From Candidatus Izimoplasma sp. ZiA1 (lineage in GTDB: Bacteria > Bacillota_I > Bacilli_A > Izemoplasmatales > Izemoplasmataceae), in contig NQYJ01000014.1 in the NCBI GenBank assembly GCA_002285055.1, forward strand, positions 1-52,490: 52,490 nt of DNA, read 5' to 3'. Below the pieces are notes generated by a model. The model searched no databases, was not told where the DNA came from, and saw nothing but the letters and a program-made list of their open reading frames with translations. The position numbers and the translations under genes are program-made. This document shows, in pieces, positions 16,911-25,005 of this stretch (its first letter is position 1; the number at the start of each line of letters is the position of its first letter).

Positions 16911-16982
16911 ATAAAAAGCCCAAAAGGGCTTTTTTATGCTATACATGTCATAAGTTGCAATTATTTGTGATACGGCTTACTG
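16911..16982. repeat. Junction repeat, copy C
   Basis: A clean terminator (AAAAAGCCC / GGGCTTTTTT) is followed by TATGC, then CATGTCATAAGTTGCAATTA as in copy B, then a shortened right part (GATACGGCTTACTGTTAT). It lies about 100 bases beyond the 3' end of the Mrr-like nuclease gene. Confidence 0.6.
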
Positions 16983-17082
16983 TTATTTATTCTAAATGAA
17001 CATATATTTGCTCTTATTAACTACAAAGTTTAAAAACTGTATGCTAGTTTCTTTTACTAATAATAATTTTTTATAGCTTTTT

Positions 17083-17640
17083 CTATTTTCTTATAATTAT
17101 TGGTTCATTATTTCTTAAATACTTACTTATAGTATGTCCATTAATAACTTCAATATTCCCACACCTTTGTGAATCAAGGATTGCTCCATTAGTTAGTTTA
17201 CTATTAGTAAATAAAACTCCATTATCAGCTTCATATGAATCTATTGCTTTTACTACCTGATATATGGCGTATGGGTTAATTGATTTTTTACTATGTTTAA
17301 CTTGTATAACTTTTCTATTCTTACCTTTTTCAGCAACTACATCTGCACCATTATCATGAGATTTTTGAGTTGTCCAAGCTCTATACCCTTTTAACTTAAA
17401 ATACTCTCTAGCAAAAGACTCAAACTCATATGGATTTAAGTTGTTTACATCTTGTATATTTGAAACAATAATCTTTTTATTTTTTTCAATCTTCTCTTGA
17501 AACTCTTTGATAAAATTTATTCTTGCATTTTTAAAATACTTAAACTTGATTATTGAGTATATTATTATAACTAAAGCAGTACCTACACCTGTATAAAAAA
17601 TACTGATAAATAAAGGATCTCCACTTGTAAATACTAATTG
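17083..17640 (-). pseudogene. Mrr-like restriction endonuclease with N-terminal membrane segment, no start codon
   Basis: An uninterrupted frame of 186 codons encodes a membrane-like segment (ISIFYTGVGTALVIIIYSII), a linker, and a full Mrr-type nuclease domain: PYEFESFAREYFKLKGYRAW, then DNGADVVAEKG (catalytic Asp) and KVIQVKHSKK (Q-x-K), then the typical C-terminal AIYQVVKAIDSYEADNGVLFTN. There is no ATG, GTG or TTG anywhere in this frame. Its 5' end touches the 3' end of the UvrA-like gene, so its original start was probably lost when that DNA joined. It may be silent, or use ATT/ATC. Intact catalytic residues suggest recent damage. Confidence 0.7.
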
Positions 17641-19892
17641 TCTATGTAGTTTTTTAATCGTTGTGACGTATATCCATATCCTCTTGAAATTATTTCCCCA
17701 GGAGTACCTTCAAATATGATGTCTCCACCTTTATTTCCACCTTCTGGTCCTATATCAATAATCCAATCAGCTTGTAATATGAAATCAAGATTATGTTCTA
17801 TCACAATCACAGTATTCCCTTTTGAAACTAAATCATCTATGATATTCATTACTTTTTTGATGTCTCTCATGTGCAATCCTGTGGTTGGTTCATCTAGAAT
17901 ATATGTTTCGTTGCTTAGGTGTAGTTTAGATGCAAGTTTAATTCTTTGTGCTTCTCCTCCACTAAGTGTTGATAATGGTTGATTAAGTTTCAAGTAGTCT
18001 AATCCTACATCAGTTAATAGTTTTAGTTTGCTTGAAATAGAAATATCTTTGAAAAATTCAATCGCTTTAATTATTGTCATATCCAATACTTCAACAATGT
18101 TTTTCTCATTAAATAAATATGTCTTGGATTTATCATTGAATCTTGTGCCCCCACAAGATTCACAAGTTGTTTTAATTGGATCCATATAAGCCATTTCAAT
18201 TTCCTCATATCCTTTTCCTTTACATATAGAACATGCTCCTTTTGAATTAAAACTGAATAATGATTCAGATACCTTGTTCTTCTTTGCGAAGAGTTTCCTT
18301 ATTTCATCAAATACCCCAATATATGTAGCTGGATTTGATCAGTTACTAGTTCCTATAGGATTTTGATCTATAACAATGGCATCATTATATTCTTTAATGA
18401 ACTCATTATGAATCAAAGATGATTTTCCACTTCCTGCAACTCCTGTTATGACAGTGAATATCCTTTTTGGAATACCAACTGTAACATTTTTTAAGTTATT
18501 ACTAGTAGCATTATAAATATTATAGGTATCATTATATGTTCTTGTATTTGTTTTTACATATTTTTTTTTGAATAATTCTATTCCAGTTACTGTATTAGAA
18601 TTTATCATGTCTGCATAAGACCCTTGAAATACAACGTTTCCACCCTTACTACCCGAACCTGGACCAATCTCAACAATACTATCTGCTATCTTAATTACTT
18701 CTGGATCATGTTCTACAACTAAAACAGTATTCCCCTTATCTTTTAAACGAACTAAAAATTCATTTAGCAAGTGAACATCTCTTGAATGAAGACCTACACT
18801 AGGTTCATCAAAAATATATATCATTTCTGTTAAACTATTTCCAAGTTGATTTGATATTCTAACACGTTGAGCTTCACCACCAGAGAGTGTAGATATTTCT
18901 CTTGATAAAGTAAGATAACCAATACCAAGATCTATCAAATGTTTTACCTTGTTCTTTATTTGACTTAGTATGATTTTAAATCTTAAGTCCTTAATATTGC
19001 TTAAAAATACAATCAACTCATCCATACTTAGAACTGATGCCTCATGAATATTCTTCCCATTTATTGTTACAGATAATGCTTCTTGATTGATTCTTGCACC
19101 ATTGCAGACTGTGCAATCAGTATTTAATATAAATCTACTGATCATTTTACGTTTTCTTTCACCCAGACTATTTATATCTTTATTTAGATATAGTTTATTT
19201 AATTTTCGGATAATTCCTTCGTAATTTCCCTGCATTACCATACCAGTGTTACCACCATAATCAATTCTAATATTTTTCACATTTAACAAGTTGTATCTCT
19301 CTTCATCAGTATAATCTTTAATCTTTTTATCTATATCAAACAAACCTGCTAGAAGTAATTGCTTAAACATGATTGAATCCACCTTATAATCAGGAAACTG
19401 AATTGCCCCTTCATTAAGGGACTTATTCTCATCTAGCAGTTTATCTAAATCTATTTCCACAGATTTCCCTGTTCCATTACAATGTCTACACATTCCATGT
19501 GGAGAATTAAATGAAAACTTATTTGAAGCCCCAACTACGGGTGATCCCATTCTACTATATAATAGTCTTAGCTCTGTATATATTTCAGTCACAGTACCCA
19601 AAGTAGATCTAGAACTTCCAGAAAACCTTTTTTGATTCAAAAAGATACTAGGAGAAATACCCTCGATTAAGTCTGCTTTAGGTTTCTTATACTTTGGTAA
19701 TCTACTTCTTTGAAAACTTGTATATGAATCTAACATCTGTCTTTGGGCTTCAGCATTTATTGTCTCGAACACGAGTGAGGATTTACCAGAACCAGATAAT
19801 CCTGTAAAAACAGTTATCTGGTTTCTTGGAATCTTAATATCAATATTCTTTAAATTGTTATGCCTTGCTCCCTTTATAACAATATTACTCAT
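17634..19892 (-). pseudogene. Short UvrA-like ABC ATPase with an internal TGA
   Basis: Two in-phase parts (19892-18339 and 18338-17634) form one protein of about 752 codons, the length of UvrA paralogues lacking the UvrB-binding region, often linked to drug resistance or self-protection. Visible features: Walker A GLSGSGKSS, zinc cysteines (CRHCNGTG, CSICKGKG, CESCGG), ABC signatures LSGGEAQR twice, and Walker B IYIFDEPSVGLH and YILDEPTTGLH. The TGA at 18339-18341 replaces the usual Arg in PIGRTPRSNPATY. TGA is a true stop elsewhere in the window, so the gene is likely broken. Its start overlaps the DHFR-like gene by 8 bases. Confidence 0.8.
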
Positions 19893-20421
19893 GTGACCCT
19901 CGTTTCGTATATATTAGTAAAGGTATCCCTTCATTTATTGTGTAGTTCTTAAGATGAAGCTTAATTTTTGGATTATCATCAAGGAACAGTCTTTTACCAT
20001 TCCCAAGAATTATTGGAATGATTGCAACCTCATACTGATCTACTTCATTTACTTTAATATAATTATCTGTCAATAAACTCCCACCAAATAACCAAATCAT
20101 ATGTCCTTGATCACGAAGTCTCTTTGTTAACGGTATAAGTTCCTCTGACACGAATGTAGTATTTTCTGTGTTATTTAACTTCTCATGTGTAGCCACAATC
20201 AATTTTTTGTTCTTCCAATGTTCATCTTGTCCAAACTCAATAAATGATGTGTACCCCATAACAATATAGTCATATCTTTCAATTAATCCAAATAGTTCAT
20301 ACTGTTCAACTGTGTTTAAAGATTCATCTCCATCACCTCTAATCCAATCATAGTTACCATTATTATCAACTATGTATCCATCCAAACTCATTGCCAAATT
20401 CAATATAATTTTTCCTTTCAT
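19885..20421 (-). CDS. Dihydrofolate reductase/RibD-C-like family protein
   Basis: The 178-residue product begins with MKGKIILNLAMSLDGYIVDN and contains DYIVMGYTSF and MIWLFGGSLLTDNYI, with IIPIILGNGKRLF near the end: the RibD C-terminal/YwjB-like reductase fold that binds NADPH. The substrate is unknown. AGGAGTG precedes the ATG. It is the first gene of an operon with the UvrA-like gene and is driven by a MerR-type promoter shared with the divergent regulator. Confidence 0.88.
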   Translation of the reverse strand: MKGKIILNLAMSLDGYIVDNNGNYDWIRGDGDESLNTVEQYELFGLIERYDYIVMGYTSFIEFGQDEHWKNKKLIVATHEKLNNTENTTFVSEELIPLTKRLRDQGHMIWLFGGSLLTDNYIKVNEVDQYEVAIIPIILGNGKRLFLDDNPKIKLHLKNYTINEGIPLLIYTKRGSHE

Positions 20422-20470
20422 AAATACACTCCTTTATATTTTTTTCTTGTTTTTCTTGTGTTATAACTCT

Positions 20471-20501
20471 ATAATAAAGGTTATAGTTACTATAATGTCA
20501 A
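20471..20501 (-). promoter_or_regulatory. MerR-type promoter with 19-bp spacer and dyad
   Basis: On the minus strand TTGACA (20501-20496) and TATTAT (20476-20471) are separated by 19 bases, the over-long spacing of MerR-activated promoters. Inside the spacer is the perfect dyad TTATAG-N3-CTATAA (20481-20495). It directs transcription of the DHFR-like/UvrA-like operon; the divergent MerR gene starts 12 bases from the -35. Confidence 0.8.
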
Positions 20502-20512
20502 GGAGAATAATT

Positions 20513-21343
20513 ATGAAATATCATTTTTTAATTGGAGAAGTTGCAAAAAAATACGGAATCAGTAATCAAACATTAATTTATTATGACAATAAAGACATCT
20601 TAACACCAAACTTTACTCATGATAATGGATACAGATATTACAATCACATGAATTTAGAACGATTGGAAATCATTATTGCCTTAAAGAATTCTGGAATGAC
20701 TTTAGATAAAATCAAGAAACTTTTAAATGAAGAATCTAGATCTTCATTGATTCTAACAATGTCCAGCCAAATATCTAAAATAGATGATGAAATCAATCGA
20801 TTGAGAAAGGCAAAAAACTACATAAGTAATAAAATTAAGTATGCTACTTCCTCTTCTAAAAGAGAAATAAATAACGAGATATTATTGCTTACTGAACCTA
20901 AAAAACAATATTTAAGAGTAAAGTCGTTAATTGGCAATGATGACTACATCACACCAAGAAATCAATTAAAGGAGATATTGAATGAGCGAAAAGAAACCAC
21001 TGACACTATTCCAAGTAGATATCAGGTTCTTCTTAACTCAAAGGATTTCCTTAATGATGTATTTTATAACATCGCGTACTATCAATATGAAGTAAATACA
21101 GATAATTATTCATTTCCAGTATTAAAGATACCCAAACACAATTATGTAAGCATTATTCATTTCGGAAAATACGATGACTTACATTACACTTATAGAAAAG
21201 CAAAGAAATACATGAAAGAAAATCGACTAACTCCTATTGAGTACATCGTGAATCTACCCATTGTCGATTCATGGTTTGAACCACATGAAGATAATTTCAT
21301 TACTGAAATTAAGATACATTATACTGCCAGTATACTAGATTAG
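20513..21343 (+). CDS. MerR family activator with GyrI-like effector domain
   Basis: The ATG at 20513 (AAGGAG upstream) gives 276 residues. Residues 1-70 are a MerR winged helix (LIGEVAKKYGISNQTLIYYDN, GYRYYNHMNLERLEIIIALK), followed by a coiled coil (about 78-125) and a C-terminal GyrI-like ligand domain, as in BmrR-type multidrug sensors. It very probably controls the divergent operon through the 19-bp-spacer promoter. An in-frame extension upstream has no ribosome site and crosses that promoter, so I reject it. Confidence 0.9.
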   Translation: MKYHFLIGEVAKKYGISNQTLIYYDNKDILTPNFTHDNGYRYYNHMNLERLEIIIALKNSGMTLDKIKKLLNEESRSSLILTMSSQISKIDDEINRLRKAKNYISNKIKYATSSSKREINNEILLLTEPKKQYLRVKSLIGNDDYITPRNQLKEILNERKETTDTIPSRYQVLLNSKDFLNDVFYNIAYYQYEVNTDNYSFPVLKIPKHNYVSIIHFGKYDDLHYTYRKAKKYMKENRLTPIEYIVNLPIVDSWFEPHEDNFITEIKIHYTASILD

Positions 21344-21506
21344 GTTATACAAAGGAGTAAGGTCTTAGTAAAGATATTTAATATGTGAAGTTTATCTTAT
21401 ATTTAACTTTTTAGCTTTGTTAACTATGTGAAACTTAGAAAGCAAGACTACTATATGCAGAAAACCATAAATTTAGATACCCTAAAGGACAGTTATCAAT
21501 ATAGAC

Positions 21507-21541
21507 AAAAAACGTAACCATAATATGGCTACGTTTTTTTT
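21507..21541. terminator. Intrinsic terminator
   Basis: AAAAACGTA and TACGTTTTT with an inner CCATA/TATGG stem, ending in eight T on the plus strand. It is the likely terminator of the MerR gene, 160 bases downstream of it. Confidence 0.75.
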
Positions 21542-21565
21542 AGCATCCAGGAAAGATTTGAACCC
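21541..21565 (-). other. tRNA 3'-end remnant, possible attachment site
   Basis: Read on the minus strand, GGGTTCAAATC is a T-arm core followed by an acceptor-like CTGGATGCTA. It resembles the 3' end of a tRNA (the GGATGC acceptor recalls tRNA-Arg), with CCA degraded. No remaining cloverleaf is present, so this looks like an att-site scar at one edge of the methyltransferase element. Confidence 0.45.
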
Positions 21566-21649
21566 ACAAAACTAAATAATTAAAAATCTTCTTTGCCTCT
21601 AAATTGTGATCCATGCACCTAAATCTCCCTTCATATTAATTCACTTCAA

Positions 21650-21671
21650 AAGAAGCCAATCACGGCTTCTT
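21650..21671 (-). terminator. Terminator of the DGQHR operon
   Basis: AAGAAGCC and GGCTTCTT form an 8-bp stem with a 6-base loop, followed by TTTTG in the minus direction, 10 bases past the DGQHR gene's stop. Confidence 0.7.
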
Positions 21672-21681
21672 GATTACAATA

Positions 21682-23448
21682 TCATTCTATGGTGTCACTT
21701 TCCTCTACTAAAAATATAGTCTCACACATCTCTTCTGAGAACATTCTATATTGGCTCGAAGCATACATAAAATCACCTTTGTTAAAATTCATAGTAATTT
21801 TATCAAACTCATTTTTATAGTAATCAAAATCATAAAGTCTGTTATTTCTGTTGATCAAAGTGTTTAAAGACATTATGAAACCATTGATAACTGTTACAGA
21901 TTGGATTTTTGAATATTCATCATTCCAAATTGTGTTCTTTGAACTTTTCAATGCACTAAAATAAGTATTTAAATGATTTCCAATAAACTCTACATACTCA
22001 TTGAGTTTATCCAGAGTTGGAGCACCCTTTAATTCTTGAGCTTTATTACTATCGTAAACATCTATCATACTTGATTTCCCCTCAGAAGGATAAATTGTTA
22101 CAAGATAATTTAATGCGTATTTAACAATTGATGAGGTTTTTATTCTAGCCTTATCAAGTTTCGTAATCTCAAGTTTATTATGAAAAACACCATTTTCTCT
22201 ATTGTTTAAGTACTCTACAACTTTTCTAGCTACTGATTTTGCTTCAAATGGCATTCTATTAGACTCAATATGAATTATTACCTCTGATGGAATAGGTTTA
22301 GCATTCTTATTAATGTCTACAAATATATCACTTTGATGTTGCATTATGTCAACATCAGACATGTCAGCAGGATAAATTATCCCGGTCACTAATAGATGTA
22401 GTTGATTTCGTAATAATGAAATTTGATCCTCATAATTGTCAGAACCCTCATAGTGAGCATATATTCTGTGTTGGCCATCGATTATACATATAGAGTTCAT
22501 TTCATTTGGGATTGTTATAGAGTAGTTATCATTTTCATTGATATCTTCAAAGTTTGTTATTTGTTCAGTTTCCTCATTATTATTATCATCATAATACTTC
22601 TTGTAAATTTTAGTTGAACGAGGCAACCCAACTATAACGTTATTTATGAAAGCCGACTCTTTTTCAGCAATGAATTTTCTTATGCTTTTTATTCTATTTG
22701 GTGCAATTAATCTTTGGTATACCATTGATCTTTCCTGCCAATTATCTTTTCTCAACACATATCCGTTTCTTATTAGGAAATCAGGTGTCATCATAAATGA
22801 CACAATCTGAACTTTATTGTTCAATCCAGTGAAATCCTTAGGACATATAATTGGTTGTGTAAACTCTTCAGTTGATGCTCCAGCAGATCTTGCACCTATA
22901 TCTTTTTTTTGAATATTAAGATACCTAAAAACTTCAAATTTAGCTGAAAACTCCAAAGATTTCTGAATAATTTTAAAGTACTCGTGAAGTGCCGGTTCAA
23001 TCACAATTAATGGTGCATATCTTGTTAAAGCTTCTTTTGATTTACCAGTCTTTTCATTTGGAACATATAAATGTTTGATGATAATTCTATTACTTCTAAA
23101 TAGTGAAAGATGATCATTTAAGCTAAAATCTCTTTTCAATATATTAATGAACTTCGTTTTTTCGTTATCAATTGTTTCGGCCGCTTCTTTTTTCTTTAAT
23201 AAATGCCTACTTATACCATTATGTTCGAACGTGTCCTCTACACATATTATTATATTTTTGTAGATGAATAAATTATCGATTTCTACAGTCCTATTATTCA
23301 AAGCTATGTCAACACCATTAGTGCTAATATGTCTAAAACCCATTTTTGTAAACAATTTTGCAATTGATCTATTAAAACTTCTTTTTCGACGTTCTAACTT
23401 CTGCTGGTCCGTTAATGGTCTTCTTCGTCTTCTTACCCCTCTAGCCAT
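21682..23448 (-). CDS. DGQHR (DndB/DpdB-like) protein with N-terminal nuclease-like domain
   Basis: The 588-residue product has a strongly basic N-terminus (GVRRRRR), then a PD-(D/E)XK-like fold: MGFRH...GVDIAL, VEIDNLFIYKNIIICVEDT (Asp58, Glu71) and a helix with HLLKKKEA. The third catalytic position is E-D-T, not E-x-K. The motif DGQHR is at 324-328, followed by a DndB-like region with DIFVDINKNAKPIPSEV. DndB and DpdB are DGQHR proteins of the phosphorothioate and deazapurine DNA-modification systems. Here it follows a methyltransferase by 9 bases, so I infer a modification-linked defence role. AGGAGGACAAT sets the start; the gene ends with TGA. Confidence 0.8.
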   Translation of the reverse strand: MARGVRRRRRPLTDQQKLERRKRSFNRSIAKLFTKMGFRHISTNGVDIALNNRTVEIDNLFIYKNIIICVEDTFEHNGISRHLLKKKEAAETIDNEKTKFINILKRDFSLNDHLSLFRSNRIIIKHLYVPNEKTGKSKEALTRYAPLIVIEPALHEYFKIIQKSLEFSAKFEVFRYLNIQKKDIGARSAGASTEEFTQPIICPKDFTGLNNKVQIVSFMMTPDFLIRNGYVLRKDNWQERSMVYQRLIAPNRIKSIRKFIAEKESAFINNVIVGLPRSTKIYKKYYDDNNNEETEQITNFEDINENDNYSITIPNEMNSICIIDGQHRIYAHYEGSDNYEDQISLLRNQLHLLVTGIIYPADMSDVDIMQHQSDIFVDINKNAKPIPSEVIIHIESNRMPFEAKSVARKVVEYLNNRENGVFHNKLEITKLDKARIKTSSIVKYALNYLVTIYPSEGKSSMIDVYDSNKAQELKGAPTLDKLNEYVEFIGNHLNTYFSALKSSKNTIWNDEYSKIQSVTVINGFIMSLNTLINRNNRLYDFDYYKNEFDKITMNFNKGDFMYASSQYRMFSEEMCETIFLVEESDTIE

Positions 23449-23457
23449 ATTGTCCTC

Positions 23458-24360
23458 CTATAAGAAATGCTTCGGTTTTATTGCTACTTTAGATTTTTTA
23501 TTTGGTTTTAATACTGGTTTATCTTCTCTAATTCTGATGGTTCCTTTTTGAATATCTTTAAATCTGTTCTTAGATAGTTCGTAATATTCTTTGTCAATTT
23601 CAGCGCCAACATATTTTCTTCCTTCTATTATTGTGGCTACACCTGTTGATCCAACTCCATTAAATGGATCTAAAACAGTATCTCCTTTATTAGTTAATGC
23701 TTTAATTAACCTCTGTGGTATTGCAATTGGAAATTGACAAGGATGAACTGTTTTTTCAACATGATTGGCCTTTACATTTGGAATATCCCACACATCTGTC
23801 GGATTCTTACCTAGTGGGTTCCCACTTAGTTCTCCTTTTTTAGGTCCTTTATAGTGTGTTTTTCCTGGATATTTTTGAGGCACTCTAATTTCATCTAAAT
23901 TAAAATCATATTCATTCCCCTTTGTATACCATAATATGGTCTCATGTCTACCACTTAATCTTAATTTTGAATTCAACCCATGACCAAAGCTCCATATAAC
24001 TCTATTTCTTAAATAAAATTTATCTTCTTTGTCCAAATTAATATTTAATGATTCAATTATGTTAAAAATATGTACATCTAATGGTACTATCACTTTATTT
24101 TCAACAAAGTACCCAACTTGCCAACAAATACTACCACCTTTTTTTAGAACTCTATTAACTTCAGGTAATAACAATTTATGTTGATCAATAAAAGTATTTA
24201 CATCATCACTTGCTTTTTCATATGATCTATTCATTGCATATGGTGGCGAAGTGATAACTAGATCTATTGAATCATCTGGTATTGTTTTCAGTAGATCAAA
24301 ACAATCCCCATTATACAGGGTAACTTTATTACCTTTCGAAAAATCTTTGTATATTTTCAT
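23458..24360 (-). CDS. Beta-class DNA methyltransferase (TSPPY type)
   Basis: The 300-residue enzyme has the catalytic motif IV TSPPY near residue 38, a central recognition region (about 90-205), and the AdoMet-binding motif I DPFNGVGSTGVA near the C-terminus, the beta-class order. SPPY is typical of N4-cytosine (sometimes N6-adenine) methylation; the exact base and site are unknown. VHPCQFP precedes the AdoMet motif as in this family. It lies between the XRE regulator and the DGQHR gene in one operon. Confidence 0.92.
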   Translation of the reverse strand: MKIYKDFSKGNKVTLYNGDCFDLLKTIPDDSIDLVITSPPYAMNRSYEKASDDVNTFIDQHKLLLPEVNRVLKKGGSICWQVGYFVENKVIVPLDVHIFNIIESLNINLDKEDKFYLRNRVIWSFGHGLNSKLRLSGRHETILWYTKGNEYDFNLDEIRVPQKYPGKTHYKGPKKGELSGNPLGKNPTDVWDIPNVKANHVEKTVHPCQFPIAIPQRLIKALTNKGDTVLDPFNGVGSTGVATIIEGRKYVGAEIDKEYYELSKNRFKDIQKGTIRIREDKPVLKPNKKSKVAIKPKHFL

Positions 24361-24376
24361 AGAATCACTCCATCAT

Positions 24377-24799
24377 TTATTTTAATAGATATTTTTTTTC
24401 TTTTTCAAACTGATCAATAAGTAGTAGCTCCATCATTTTATTCTTATTTTCATTAAAAGTCTCTATGTTATTGAATATAGTTCCTAAATCGGCTTCGTTG
24501 TCTTCTCTGTAACTAGAAATCATTTTTTGGATCAACTTATACTCTTTAGTTAAGTTATTAATCATAAGTCTTAATTCTACAAGATCATCCCCCGACTCAA
24601 ATCCGAATAAATAATCCATAGTAACTTCATAGAATTCAGTTATTTTTCGTAGAGTATCATAATCAGGTTGACGAATGTCATTTTCATATTGCGAGTATGA
24701 ATTTACTCTAATATTTAGATGATTAGCAATAACTTTTTGAGTTATCCCCGAAGAACTCCTTAACTCTTTCAATTTACTTCCAATTTTCACTTTCTCCAT
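24377..24799 (-). CDS. XRE family regulator of the methyltransferase operon
   Basis: The 140-residue protein has an N-terminal Cro/C1-type helix-turn-helix (residues about 7-65: LKELRSSSGITQKVIANHLNI, YSQYENDIRQPDYDTLRKI) and a helical C-terminal part with many Lys and Glu that may dimerise. It is the first gene of the operon, 16 bases ahead of the methyltransferase, like a restriction-modification controller. Two similar palindromes upstream (24834-24846 and 24868-24882) are good candidates for its operators. Confidence 0.88.
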   Translation of the reverse strand: MEKVKIGSKLKELRSSSGITQKVIANHLNIRVNSYSQYENDIRQPDYDTLRKITEFYEVTMDYLFGFESGDDLVELRLMINNLTKEYKLIQKMISSYREDNEADLGTIFNNIETFNENKNKMMELLLIDQFEKEKKYLLK

Positions 24800-24833
24800 G
24801 GAATCACCTCAACTCACATTATATCACTTTTAT

Positions 24834-24846
24834 TCTCAATTTGAGA
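24834..24846. promoter_or_regulatory. Operator candidate 1 for the XRE regulator
   Basis: TCTCAA-T-TTGAGA is a perfect palindrome, about 11 bases from the -10 TATAAT (24818-24823) of the regulator's own promoter, so binding would repress it. Its centre is 35 bases from that of the second site. Confidence 0.6.
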
Positions 24847-24867
24847 TACTTATTATTGAATTAGATG

Positions 24868-24882
24868 TTCTCGTTTCGAGAA
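24868..24882. promoter_or_regulatory. Operator candidate 2 for the XRE regulator
   Basis: TTCTCG-TTT-CGAGAA is a perfect inverted repeat with the same TTCTC/GAGAA ends as candidate 1. It lies farther upstream, toward the integrase gene. Confidence 0.55.
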
Positions 24883-25005
24883 TTTTTATTACCCCAAATG
24901 ATTATTTTATCGTTGAAAACGAAGGTGAAATAATCGTGGGAGGGAGGAGGTAACACCCCCCTAATCGTATATACATTAAGTATTACAAAAGTGAGGTGGA
25001 CGGCT

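Larger units (their letters stand above)
21344..21681. other. Intergenic boundary region with terminator and tRNA-like remnant
   Basis: About 340 bases with no gene. It holds the terminator at 21507-21541, the tRNA-like 3' fragment at 21541-21565, and the terminator at 21650-21671. I see nothing definable in 21344-21500. Confidence 0.5.

Noticed and set aside
18339..18341. Use of genetic code 4 (TGA as Trp) as an explanation for the UvrA-like interruption
   Set aside because: dxs, queG, trmL and the DGQHR gene end at TGA exactly where the families end, and Trp is written TGG throughout.
21541..21575. A complete functional tRNA gene
   Set aside because: Only the T-arm and acceptor 3' strand can be recognised; there is no D-arm or anticodon arm. 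The same is true of 27531-27573.
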